A stretch of 64,000 bases of DNA from an uncultured Prevotella sp. (GCF_937863835.1 NZ_CALMHT010000021.1:1-64000); one strand, 5' to 3'. Shown: positions 7,929-17,873, counted from the stretch's first letter. Notes: generated from the letters alone by a model not told the origin. Numbers and translations are program-made.

Positions 7929-9800
7929 CTATCCTTCAAGTGTTCGTACAGCATTAAGTATTACTAAGATAGTTACACCCACATCTGCAAATACTGCCAT
8001 CCACATTGTAGCGATACCAAAAGCTGCGAGTACAAGGACTAGAACCTTAACAAAAATAGCAAATATAACATTTTGCCTTGCGATTCTAATTGTTCGACGA
8101 GCAATATTGACAGCAACTGCTATTTTATTTGGTTTATCATCCATAAGAACTACATCTGCCGCCTCAATGGCTGCATCGGATCCAAGTCCGCCCATTGCTA
8201 TTCCGACATCTGCCCTAGCTAATACAGGAGCATCATTGATACCGTCTCCAACGAAAGCTAAATAGGTTTTTCTTTTTTTCTCTTTGATAATACGCTCCAA
8301 ATATTTCACTTTATCTGCAGGAAGAAGTTCTGCATGATATTCATCCAAACATAGTTCTTTTGCAACGGCCTCTCCAACTTCTTTTCGATCGCCCGTAAGC
8401 ATTATCGTTTTTTCAATACCTTCTGCTTTCAGGGCGGCAATCGCATCTTTTGAATCTTCCTTAATCTTATCTGATATAACGATATGCCCAACGTACAATC
8501 CATTGACAGCGATATGAATAATTGTACCGCTCTTTTCACATGGCTTCCATTTTGCCCCAATAGAATCCATCATCTTGGTATTACCTACGCAAACAATCTC
8601 GCCATTCACCTTTGCACGAATACCATGGCCTGATATTTCTTCTATATCTTCTATCTTGCAGTCATCGTTTTCATTGGGATATGCATTTCGCAAAGAAATG
8701 GCTATAGGATGTGTAGAGAAACGTTCAACATGAGCGGCTAAATGTAACAATTGATTTTCATTAATATTATTTGGATGAATGGTGCTAACTTCAAATTTCC
8801 CTTCTGTCAACGTTCCTGTCTTATCGAAAACGACAATTCCAATTTTGGCAAGTGTCTCCATGTAGTTTCCTCCTTTTATGAGTATTCCATTCTTGCTAGC
8901 TCCACCAATGCCTCCAAAAAAAGTGAGGGGAACAGATATAACCAATGCACATGGGCAAGATACTACCAGAAATGTCAATGCGCGATTTAGCCACACAGGA
9001 AATGTTACCATAAAATCATAAGAAAAAAGAGGTGGTAAGATAGCTAGAGCAAGTGCCACAGACACTACGATTGGTGTATAAACTCGAGCAAATTTAGCAA
9101 TAAAGGTTTCACTCTTCGATTTATTTACACTTGAATTTTCTACTAAGTTAATAATCTTAGAAACTGTAGACTGTCCGAAGTCTTTCGTGACTTTTACTTT
9201 GAGTAAACCAGATATATTAACGCAACCTGATATAACGGTATCATCTACGTTTATTTCTCGAGGAAGACTTTCACCTGTCAATGCAACTGTATCCAGATTG
9301 GACGAACCTTCCATCACTATGCCATCAAGAGGAACCTTCTCTCCTGGTTTTATTACAATAATTTCTCCTACAGCTATGGTTTCTGGTGATACTACACTAA
9401 TAGCATTACCACGTAACACATTAGCAGAATCAGGACGAATGTTCATTAAATCCGAAATAGACTTTCGGCTGTGCCCCTCTGCTATGTCCTCAAACAGTTC
9501 TCCCACTTGAAAGAACAGCATAACAAACACCGCCTCTGGAAATTCTGTTGCACTTCCTGGCAAGAAACCAATACACAATGCTCCAAAAGTGGCAATAACC
9601 ATAAGGAAGTTTTCATTAAAGACATTCCCTTTGGCTAAGCCCACAAGAGCTTCTTTAATAACATCGTATCCCACCAGTAAATATGGAACAAGATATACTA
9701 TCAGAAGTTGCCAAACGGCTAAATTAGCCATTCTTTCAACTATAACAGCACCTATCAAAAGTATTGCAGAAACTATTATTTTAAACAATTTTTGGTTCAT
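7929..9800 (-). CDS. Heavy-metal translocating P-type ATPase (Cd/Zn/Co type)
   Basis: VVSCPCALVISVPL, VVFDKTGTLTEG, FVGDGINDAPVLARADVGIAMG; no N-terminal HMA domain seen. Confidence 0.93.
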   Translation of the reverse strand: MNQKLFKIIVSAILLIGAVIVERMANLAVWQLLIVYLVPYLLVGYDVIKEALVGLAKGNVFNENFLMVIATFGALCIGFLPGSATEFPEAVFVMLFFQVGELFEDIAEGHSRKSISDLMNIRPDSANVLRGNAISVVSPETIAVGEIIVIKPGEKVPLDGIVMEGSSNLDTVALTGESLPREINVDDTVISGCVNISGLLKVKVTKDFGQSTVSKIINLVENSSVNKSKSETFIAKFARVYTPIVVSVALALAILPPLFSYDFMVTFPVWLNRALTFLVVSCPCALVISVPLTFFGGIGGASKNGILIKGGNYMETLAKIGIVVFDKTGTLTEGKFEVSTIHPNNINENQLLHLAAHVERFSTHPIAISLRNAYPNENDDCKIEDIEEISGHGIRAKVNGEIVCVGNTKMMDSIGAKWKPCEKSGTIIHIAVNGLYVGHIVISDKIKEDSKDAIAALKAEGIEKTIMLTGDRKEVGEAVAKELCLDEYHAELLPADKVKYLERIIKEKKRKTYLAFVGDGINDAPVLARADVGIAMGGLGSDAAIEAADVVLMDDKPNKIAVAVNIARRTIRIARQNVIFAIFVKVLVLVLAAFGIATMWMAVFADVGVTILVILNAVRTLEG

Positions 9801-9835
9801 ACGATAAATAATATTAGTAAATACATTCTTATAAA

Positions 9836-11014
9836 CTACTCTTCGCCTGTTTCATTCTTTTTCATTTCGGAAAGTATATAATAGGCGTTATCAAGTGCAA
9901 AAATTGTATTGTTGCTTATTCTTTCAGCTTTCACAATTTCCACATATCCATTTTCTGTCCTTCCCTTCTTTACCTCAATAGGATGAAAAAGCCACTTGTT
10001 ATTTTGATGTGTCACTGAAAAAATATATGATTTTCCTGAATCATCCACGATTCCCTCTTCAGGTATTGCGACAAGGTTTTTTATACTTGATTCTATCTTT
10101 CCACAGAGATACATTCCCACGATAAGCCCTCGCTTTGCTCCATCGATACTGACACGCACATGTACAGCCTTGGGGTTGCTGTCGAATGTGGTTCCCACAG
10201 AATACACTTTCCCTGTATATGTTGCACCAGTGGCAGATTTCAAGGATAGTGAAACTTTCTGACCAACTTTTACCATTGGAATATCTTTTTCAAAAACCAG
10301 AAGATCTGCATAAACATTGTTTATATTGACGACACGAAACATCGGGGTTTGAGAATCGGCAAACTGACCTGTCTTTATACTAATTTTTTCCACTGTACCA
10401 TTGATAGGGCTTTTAACAGCTATGCTCATAATGGCCTTACCTTTGCGCACACTGACAGGATTTATTCCAATAAGATTGAGCTGTGACTCCGTCGTCCGAA
10501 GTTCTGCATTTAAAGAATTATATTCCGCCTGTATCTGTTGGAAATCTTTTCCTGCACCAATTTTCTCTGCATAAAGTTTTTTCTGGCGATTATATTCTTG
10601 GGCAACAAACTTCATACGATTGTATGATGTTAAATAACGGCTCTGCAAATCAAGCAAATCGGGATGTGACAGACTTGCCAAAACTTGTCCGCGACTAACG
10701 GTTTGTCCCTCTTTTACAAATATCATCTTTACATTAGCTCCAATATATGGTGATACTGAAGCTTCACTCTGTGGCATTACGGATAATGTACCATTGGCTT
10801 CTATCAGCCCATGAAACTTATAAGTGGGCATCTTGCCAATGGTAACATTGAGAGAATCCTTTTGAGCGTCGGTAAGAGATACGTCGGCCTGTGACGCATT
10901 TCCATCGCGAACAGAGGTACTAACTTCTTTTGACTGTTCTTCTTTTTTCCCACAAGAAGACAGAATAACTGTAGAACTAACTACGATAACTACATATAAT
11001 AATTTGTATTTCAT
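9836..11014 (-). CDS. Efflux RND periplasmic adaptor (CzcB/CusB family)
   Basis: Lipoprotein signal (VILSSCGKK), barrel-sandwich hybrid and hairpin regions; upstream gene is CzcA-like. Confidence 0.88.
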   Translation of the reverse strand: MKYKLLYVVIVVSSTVILSSCGKKEEQSKEVSTSVRDGNASQADVSLTDAQKDSLNVTIGKMPTYKFHGLIEANGTLSVMPQSEASVSPYIGANVKMIFVKEGQTVSRGQVLASLSHPDLLDLQSRYLTSYNRMKFVAQEYNRQKKLYAEKIGAGKDFQQIQAEYNSLNAELRTTESQLNLIGINPVSVRKGKAIMSIAVKSPINGTVEKISIKTGQFADSQTPMFRVVNINNVYADLLVFEKDIPMVKVGQKVSLSLKSATGATYTGKVYSVGTTFDSNPKAVHVRVSIDGAKRGLIVGMYLCGKIESSIKNLVAIPEEGIVDDSGKSYIFSVTHQNNKWLFHPIEVKKGRTENGYVEIVKAERISNNTIFALDNAYYILSEMKKNETGEE

Positions 11015-11031
11015 TTCTTTTGTATATATGA

Positions 11032-14000
11032 TTAATAATAATATTCCAAATTAAATTTCGTGATCAGATATTCACTATAACAATTCCAATAGTCCAATTG
11101 AATTTGGGCAGCATCTTTCATGTTTTGGATGAATCCAATGTAATCTGTTGCTCCCTTTAGATAGTACTGCATAGCGGCTTGTTGCTGCTCTTTGGCCAAA
11201 GGAAGAGCTGTCTCATTATAATAGCTCAAGGAACTTTTCCATTTTTCATATTGACCAGTGGTGGTATTTCGTTGTGATGTCAATTCTCGCTGCTGAAGAT
11301 CATAGTTCTGCTGAGCAATATCACACTGTATCTTTGCAGATTTAGTACGTCCAGACTGAGCTCCAAAGAAAAGCGGTATACTTAGACCAACTTGATAGGA
11401 ATAATAGCCCGATACTGATCCTATCTTTTGCCGACCGTAATCAACAAAAAACTTAGGAAAGAATTCTGATTTTTCCATTTTATACTTGCTTCCCGCAAGT
11501 TTTATCTTTTCATCAGCAAATTGCAATGTAGGATGAATTGTCGATGGTTGAATAATATCAGTTGACAATCCGGCAATGCTACCGTCTGTTGTATAAAGAA
11601 TTTTGTCTCCAAGCCAACGATTGAGATTTCTTAGTGCTATCTGTTCATCTTGAATTGCCTGCTGCTTCATCAGCCTTATCTGTCGAGCTTGGTTTTGGGC
11701 TGAGATATATTCTAACTTCGAGGTAGCTTCAGTCTCGTAACGCAATTTTGCGGCTTTCTCAAAATTCCTATAAATAGAATCAAGTCTATCATATACTATC
11801 AGACGTTGGTGAGCCACATAAGCCGTTCCATAATCAATACTCACTTCACGACGCAATTCTATCTCTGCTACCTTAACTTGTGCTTTGGAAACATCTATTT
11901 GTTTACTATAATATTTAGAACGGGCTCCTATTCCTAGAATATCGAGATTCTGTCTGACTGATATTAGTGTTGTTATGGCATTGTTACCTCTACCCTTTTC
12001 TTCAGTACCTGTGGATATTTCAGTAGTTCCAATATCCCAAGCGGTACGTTTCAGCTCCGTTTGAGCTTTCACATCCAACCTGGCTGATTTAATTGACGGA
12101 TAAGTATCTATTGCCATCTGAATAGCCTTGTTGAGTGATATAGGCTGCTGGGCTTTCATTGCCGAAGGCATTGCCAACATCATAATAACAAAGGCTGTTG
12201 ACGATATCATCTTGCCAGGCAGAGGGTGCTTACCGATTCGTTCTTCCAAAGCGTACAAGATGGGCACAACTATCAATGTAAGCAATGTTGCGCTAAACAA
12301 CCCTCCAATAACGACGGTAGCTAATGGCCGCTGAACTTCTGCTCCTGCAGAACTAGAAACAGCCATTGGCAAGAATCCCATCATGGCAGCAGTAGCTGTA
12401 AGGAGTATAGGACGCAATCTTTCGCGTGTTCCATTTTTAATGCGATCTATTACATTTGTCATTCCTTTTTCTTTTAATGAATTAAACCTATTAATTAATA
12501 CAAGTCCATTGAGTACTGCAACTCCAAAGAGGACAATAAACCCTACTCCTGCTGAAATACTGAATGGCATGCCACGCAAGACAAGTGAGAAAATACCTCC
12601 GATGACGGCAAGTGGCACAGCCATATATATCATCAAAGCCTGCTTAACAGATTTCAGGGCGAAATAGAGTAAGATGAAAATAAGCAGCATCGCTATTGGC
12701 ATTACAATCATCAGGCGAGCCTTGGCATCTTGCAAGTTCTGAAATTCTCCGCCATAAGTAATTCGATAGCCCGCCGGCATCTTAAGTTCTTTGTCTAGTT
12801 TCTTCTGGATTTCTTCTACAAGCGACTGAACATCCCTTCCTCGTACATTCACCCCAACATATATTCGCCGTGAGGCCTGATCTCTTGATATTTGCATTGG
12901 ACCTGGCTGATAACTGATATCAGCCACTTCTTTCAATGGAATAAGCTGCCCGTCTGGCAAGTCGACATATAAATTTTGCAAGTCTTCTATGCCCTTTCGC
13001 TCTTTCTGATCAAGGCGTATTACCATATCGAAACGTTTTTCCCCTTCGAAAATCACTCCAGCCTTACTGCCGGCAAATGCAGCACTCACATACTGATTCA
13101 GTTTTTCTATATTCAGTCCATATTGGGCTATTTTTTGATGATCGTACTTTACTGTTATTTGTGGAAGTCCTGACGTTCGTTCAAGTGATACGTCTCCTGC
13201 TCCTTTTATCTTGCTGATGATGCTAACCATCTTTTCACCCATTTCATTTAATTTATCAAGGTCATCACCATATAGTTTCACTGCAACATCTTCTCGTATA
13301 CCTGTTAGTAACTCATTAAATCGTAATTCTACAGGTTGCGAAAATGAGAAATTCAAACCCGGAAGCACACTTAGTTTAGCCTTAATCTTCTCAATCAATT
13401 CTTCTTTTGTCTTTGCTGATTTCCATTTACTCATGTCTTTTTCCAGAATTATGAAACTGTCAGTATAATCAAATCCCATAGGATCGGTCGGTATATCAGC
13501 AACACCAATTCGGGCACATACGGTTTTAATTTCAGGGAAACTCTTTAGTAATAACCGTTCCACCTCTTCTTCTCGTTTTATAGTTTCGGATAGAGAACTG
13601 CCTGGGCGCAAAAATGTCTGCATGGCAATATCACCTTCATCTAAACTAGTCATAAACTCTCCCCCCATGCGACTAAACGCTATTACTGCCATAGCAAATA
13701 AAGAAATAGCAACGGAAAGAATAAGTGTTTTGTGACCAAGTGAGAAATTCAAAAGCGGTTCATAGCCTGCATGTATTTTATTCATTAATCTCAAACTAAA
13801 TTCCTCAAGTCTGTTTTCTAAACGAGTAATAATACTGTTCGGCTTTCTGGATGGACGCAATACTATAGATGAGATCATTGGTACGTACGTAAGACATAGG
13901 ATAATTGCACCTATTATGGCAAAAGAGAATGTTAAAGCCATAGGTTGAAACATTTTACCGCTCACACCTGAAAGAAACAGTATGGGCGTAAATACGATAA

Positions 14001-15363
14001 GTATGATAAGTTGTCCGAAAAAGGCAGAACCCATCATTGTGGATGCCGAATCGTAACTTATGGTATCCATAATATCTCGATTGAATTCCATTTTCTTTTT
14101 CGTTCTTGATTCTATCTTATGAGTAATACCTTCAACGATTATCACCGCACCGTCCACTATAATTCCGAAATCAATGGCTCCTAAGCTCATTAAATTGGCC
14201 CATACCCCAAAAATGCGCATCAGAATAAAAGCAAAAAGAAGAGCTAACGGTATAACCGACGCCGTGATAATGCCACCTCTAATACTTCCTAAGAGCAGTA
14301 CTAGTACGAAAATAACAATAAGAGCACCTTCTATCAAATTGCGTCCAATAGTACTTGTTGTGCGTTGAATGAGATTGGAACGATCAAGAAATGGCTTTAT
14401 CGTAATACCAGGAGGTAATGACTTTTGAACTGACTTTATCCGTTCTTTTACACTTCTTACAACTTTGTCAGAGTTGGCTCCTTTAAGCATCAGTATCATG
14501 CCACCTACAGCCTCATGGCCATCTTGCGTGAAGGCTCCATAACGTACTTGCTCACCAAATCGGACATCTTCTGCGACATCACTTACTAAAATCGGAATTC
14601 CATTTTCCTTCTTTACAACAATACTTTTTATATCATCTATCGACTTCAATAATCCTTCTCCGCGAATAAAGTTTGCCATGTGATCCCGCTCAATATAAGC
14701 CCCGCCTGTGTTGATATTGTTTTTCTTGAGTGATTCAAACACATCGGATATCGTTATGTTCATAGCATTTAGACGTTCTGATGATAGAGCAATTTCATAT
14801 TGTTTTATACTGCCTCCAAACGAATTCACCTCTACAACCCCTGGCATCATTGCCATTTGACGTTTTACGATCCAGTCCTGTATTGTACGCAATTCTTGCG
14901 GCGTATATTTTGAGGAATCTTTGGGAACCAATGTGTATTGAAATATTTCTCCGAGACCTGTTGTAATTGGTCCCATTTTCGGCGTTCCAAAACCTTCCGG
15001 TATTTGTTCTTTTACTTCACTTAATTTTTCTTGTACCAACTGACGTGGCTGGTATGTGCCCATTTTATCCGTAAAAATAACGGTAACGACAGAAAGCCCA
15101 AATCTAGATACAGATCGAATATCCTTTACTCCAGGTAAATTAGACATGGCTAATTCAACTGGATAAGTGACAAACTGTTCTATATCGCCTGTTGACAGAT
15201 TTTCTGCAGTAGTAATTATCTGGACTTGATTGTTAGTAATATCGGGCGTTGAGTCAACATTAATGGTACGGAGGGAGTAAAAGCCACCACCGATTATTAT
15301 AACGACCAGTAATAGTACGACAAATTTATGTCGTATGGAATATAAAATGATTTTATTGATCAT
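11032..15363 (-). CDS. CusA/CzcA heavy-metal RND pump fused to a CzcC/TolC-like outer-membrane factor
   Basis: 1443 aa: RND permease (N ~1030 aa), then an internal signal-like STAFVIMMLAMPSAMKAQQ and a TolC-like coiled-coil domain. Confidence 0.92.
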   Translation of the reverse strand: MINKIILYSIRHKFVVLLLVVIIIGGGFYSLRTINVDSTPDITNNQVQIITTAENLSTGDIEQFVTYPVELAMSNLPGVKDIRSVSRFGLSVVTVIFTDKMGTYQPRQLVQEKLSEVKEQIPEGFGTPKMGPITTGLGEIFQYTLVPKDSSKYTPQELRTIQDWIVKRQMAMMPGVVEVNSFGGSIKQYEIALSSERLNAMNITISDVFESLKKNNINTGGAYIERDHMANFIRGEGLLKSIDDIKSIVVKKENGIPILVSDVAEDVRFGEQVRYGAFTQDGHEAVGGMILMLKGANSDKVVRSVKERIKSVQKSLPPGITIKPFLDRSNLIQRTTSTIGRNLIEGALIVIFVLVLLLGSIRGGIITASVIPLALLFAFILMRIFGVWANLMSLGAIDFGIIVDGAVIIVEGITHKIESRTKKKMEFNRDIMDTISYDSASTMMGSAFFGQLIILIVFTPILFLSGVSGKMFQPMALTFSFAIIGAIILCLTYVPMISSIVLRPSRKPNSIITRLENRLEEFSLRLMNKIHAGYEPLLNFSLGHKTLILSVAISLFAMAVIAFSRMGGEFMTSLDEGDIAMQTFLRPGSSLSETIKREEEVERLLLKSFPEIKTVCARIGVADIPTDPMGFDYTDSFIILEKDMSKWKSAKTKEELIEKIKAKLSVLPGLNFSFSQPVELRFNELLTGIREDVAVKLYGDDLDKLNEMGEKMVSIISKIKGAGDVSLERTSGLPQITVKYDHQKIAQYGLNIEKLNQYVSAAFAGSKAGVIFEGEKRFDMVIRLDQKERKGIEDLQNLYVDLPDGQLIPLKEVADISYQPGPMQISRDQASRRIYVGVNVRGRDVQSLVEEIQKKLDKELKMPAGYRITYGGEFQNLQDAKARLMIVMPIAMLLIFILLYFALKSVKQALMIYMAVPLAVIGGIFSLVLRGMPFSISAGVGFIVLFGVAVLNGLVLINRFNSLKEKGMTNVIDRIKNGTRERLRPILLTATAAMMGFLPMAVSSSAGAEVQRPLATVVIGGLFSATLLTLIVVPILYALEERIGKHPLPGKMISSTAFVIMMLAMPSAMKAQQPISLNKAIQMAIDTYPSIKSARLDVKAQTELKRTAWDIGTTEISTGTEEKGRGNNAITTLISVRQNLDILGIGARSKYYSKQIDVSKAQVKVAEIELRREVSIDYGTAYVAHQRLIVYDRLDSIYRNFEKAAKLRYETEATSKLEYISAQNQARQIRLMKQQAIQDEQIALRNLNRWLGDKILYTTDGSIAGLSTDIIQPSTIHPTLQFADEKIKLAGSKYKMEKSEFFPKFFVDYGRQKIGSVSGYYSYQVGLSIPLFFGAQSGRTKSAKIQCDIAQQNYDLQQRELTSQRNTTTGQYEKWKSSLSYYNETALPLAKEQQQAAMQYYLKGATDYIGFIQNMKDAAQIQLDYWNCYSEYLITKFNLEYYY

Positions 15364-15654
15364 GATTTTAAAATTTCTTACAATTAACTAAATGGATTAT
15401 ATGTAAATTATATATGAGAAGATACCATTCTTCTCCTAAGATTAATTACATTAATGACACATGAATGTCAGATGAAATCGCAATTTTTGGAAGGCACATG
15501 ATCTTGAAAACTATATATTTAGCAATACATAATTGCCAATAGTATTATATAGTCAAGCAATTCAATAAATTCAAACTTATTGGATTCTCTCTATGTTAGA
15601 TGATCTATAGTAATTGAATATGTAAAGAATTACCTTCTCAAAAATGTTGTATTA

Positions 15655-16056
15655 TTACAAAAGGGGAGGTCCTCTTCTTGAATGTGCAGTATTATTTGCT
15701 TGAGTCAGTTCCGCATAATTAGTTGGATAATCAATAATCCTGCAATCACTATTATTAAAATCAATTATTGTGTTTGTAAATATACCTAATAGCCACGGAA
15801 TTTGAGATAAAGAAATGTCATATGCATTTGTTGCGCTCTTCACATTGCTTGTAAAATTACGAATTTGCTGCAATGGACATCCTTCTTCTTCATTTTGAGC
15901 ATGTGAGGTATGATTATCATTGATATTTCCGTCAATGGCACAAATTTCCTCAATTGTACATATCTGATTGTTGTGATGATGATGCAACATGGGGGCTGTC
16001 AACATCATCATTATCAATGCTATTGCAATAGATGATATGTATTGTATTCTTTTCAT
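15655..16056 (-). CDS. Small secreted His/Cys-containing protein (DUF6769-like), putative metal-binding
   Basis: N-terminal signal/TM, then HHHHNNQICTIEEICAIDG...HTSHAQNEEEGCPLQ, C-terminal RRGPPLL; beside the metal RND genes. Confidence 0.55.
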   Translation of the reverse strand: MKRIQYISSIAIALIMMMLTAPMLHHHHNNQICTIEEICAIDGNINDNHTSHAQNEEEGCPLQQIRNFTSNVKSATNAYDISLSQIPWLLGIFTNTIIDFNNSDCRIIDYPTNYAELTQANNTAHSRRGPPLL

Positions 16057-16081
16057 TTGACTACAAAAGTATATATAATTC

Positions 16082-16100
16082 TTTGCAACTGAGTTGCAAA
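16082..16100. promoter_or_regulatory. Candidate operator: perfect inverted repeat TTTGCAACT-G-AGTTGCAAA
   Basis: 19-bp palindrome ~25 bp upstream of the His-rich small protein; minus-strand TACTTTTG lies between. Confidence 0.55.
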
Positions 16101-16264
16101 AGAGGTAAATAGCCCAAAATTTTGTTTTATTAACTCATTGATGGCAAGTGATCTACTTCTCTCAATACATATAGTCTGCAACTAATTCTAAATATGAGTT
16201 CATAACATATTCATCTTTGTTGGTCGCCGTTCTATTTCAGATGTGTTATTTACTGTATATTTTT

Positions 16265-16436
16265 CTTCATTTTGAAGGATGCATCTCATAGCTAATACAT
16301 AAATCCGCAACAATCAAGTTGAGATGATCGCTGCGGATTAAGTAGCTTAACGTCTTTATTTTATCGAATCCTGCAATTTTGTGGAATACTCATTGATGGT
16401 GCTCTTCAGAATCTTGGCATAAATCTGTGTAGTACG
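16265..16436. repeat. Right copy of imperfect direct repeat (integrase 3' end plus terminator hairpin)
   Basis: See left copy 7718-7896. Confidence 0.85.
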
Positions 16437-17495
16437 AATGTCTTCATGACCTAACATTCTGGCTACATCTTCAATAGGCACGCCATGTGAAATAGCTAAA
16501 GTTGCGAAGGAATGTCTGGCAACATGAAAGGTCAGACTCTTGCGAAGTCCCATGGCATGTTGAATGAGATGTAAATACTCATTTCCCTTTTGGTTCGTAA
16601 TTTTGGGTAAGTTGTAATCGTACTTCTTTAATACTTCCATTGCCGGGGTTAAGATAGGGGTAAAAAACTTTGTACCTGTTTTGAGCCGTTTGCCATCTAT
16701 ATAGTATATATTTCCAATCTTTTCCGTCATCTGATCGAAATTGAACACCTGTACATCACAATATGCAAGGCCGGTATAGGCAGCAAAGATGAAAAGGTCT
16801 CGCACATGGTCCATAGGCTCCGTCAACTTAATTGCTCTCAATTTGTCCAATTCATCCTCTGTTAGAGGTTGTCGTTCTTTGCTCTTACCTCGGCTCAATT
16901 TGACACGTTCGTATGGATCAACAGGAATCATATCGGCCATTCGCAGATAGCGCGTCACTTTACGAAGGTGTTTGTGGTAGGTGTGCACAGACACGTCTGT
17001 TCTGGAACCATCATGCAACCATTCGTCGAATTCAAGAATGTTTTTAGGAGTGAGGTCTGCAAATGTTTTGATTTTGCCGAAACGTTTCACTGCCTCCAAA
17101 GTGCAGATTTTGTGCTTACGAGTGCCGTCACTGAACCTTTCCTTATCAATGCTCTCCTTCAGATAGATAATGAAGTTTGTCGCTTGATCTGTCCCTTTGT
17201 AGAAATTATTACTTCTGGATTTCTTCTTACTTAAGTAATAACTTTCAAACTGCTGAACTGTCATTTCGTCATCGAACAAAAGCATTGCTGAAATGATGTC
17301 TTTACAGCGCTTTAGCTCATTCTGTACTTCTAATGACGAAATCATGTCTTTAAGCTCATTGGGTCTGCACTTACCAAGTCCAATGAACTTACGACCTGTG
17401 CGACTCAAATAAATTTGGATTTCAACATAGCCAAATCCACATTTTTCAACTGTTTTTCTTCTGTTAAACACAACAGAAACTCTTTCGCGTACCAT
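16356..17495 (-). CDS. Tyrosine-type site-specific recombinase / integrase
   Basis: YTGLAYCDVQVF, FHVARHSFATLAISHGVPIEDVARMLGHEDIRTTQIYAKI catalytic motifs. Confidence 0.95.
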   Translation of the reverse strand: MVRERVSVVFNRRKTVEKCGFGYVEIQIYLSRTGRKFIGLGKCRPNELKDMISSLEVQNELKRCKDIISAMLLFDDEMTVQQFESYYLSKKKSRSNNFYKGTDQATNFIIYLKESIDKERFSDGTRKHKICTLEAVKRFGKIKTFADLTPKNILEFDEWLHDGSRTDVSVHTYHKHLRKVTRYLRMADMIPVDPYERVKLSRGKSKERQPLTEDELDKLRAIKLTEPMDHVRDLFIFAAYTGLAYCDVQVFNFDQMTEKIGNIYYIDGKRLKTGTKFFTPILTPAMEVLKKYDYNLPKITNQKGNEYLHLIQHAMGLRKSLTFHVARHSFATLAISHGVPIEDVARMLGHEDIRTTQIYAKILKSTINEYSTKLQDSIK

Positions 17496-17555
17496 ATTAA
17501 AGCGTTTTTATGCGGCTTTCGAGTTTATGGAAAAATGGAAAAACAGCGAGAAAGC

Positions 17556-17611
17556 TTGTATCACAATTTTTTGTATCACACACCTGTTTCTGTAACACAT
17601 GTTGTATCACA
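17556..17611. repeat. Three direct TTGTATCACA decamers, candidate integrase arm-type sites
   Basis: Exact TTGTATCACA at 17556-17565, 17571-17580, 17602-17611, upstream of the integrase start. Confidence 0.5.
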
Positions 17612-17731
17612 AAACCTTCCCGAGAGGTCTTTTTTGTTCCCATTAATTCCCGTTAGCCGCGGGGTTAAACATTGGTATTAATCCCTCTAAACCAACGAAT
17701 TGGAACGCAAGTGCATGTATAAGAACGAAAA

Positions 17732-17757
17732 AGAGGGACACCTTTCGGTATCCCTCT
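17732..17757 (-). terminator. tRNA-Lys terminator
   Basis: AGAGGGACACC-TTTC-GGTATCCCTCT hairpin followed by a T-rich tract on the minus strand. Confidence 0.7.
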
Positions 17758-17771
17758 AAATCCGTGATTTG

Positions 17772-17844
17772 TGATCCGCTTGGGGTTCGAACCCAAGACC
17801 CCAACATTAAAAGTGTTGTGCTCTACCAACTGAGCTAGCGGATC
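17772..17844 (-). tRNA. tRNA-Lys(TTT)
   Basis: Minus: GATCCGCTAGCTCAGTTGGTAGAGCACAACACTTTTAATGTTGGGGTCTTGGGTTCGAACCCCAAGCGGATCA; CCA not encoded. Confidence 0.95.
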
Positions 17845-17873
17845 ATGCCGCGCTTTTTTTTGTTAAGCGAGTG

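Noticed and set aside
11032-15363. CzcA-TolC fusion as a sequencing artefact
   Set aside because: RND-outer-membrane-factor fusions of this length are familiar in Bacteroidota and the frame is clean throughout.
17772-17844. Integration directly into the tRNA-Lys 3' end
   Set aside because: The tRNA and its terminator look intact and no repeat of the tRNA 3' end was noticed in the element; the distal boundary is outside the window.
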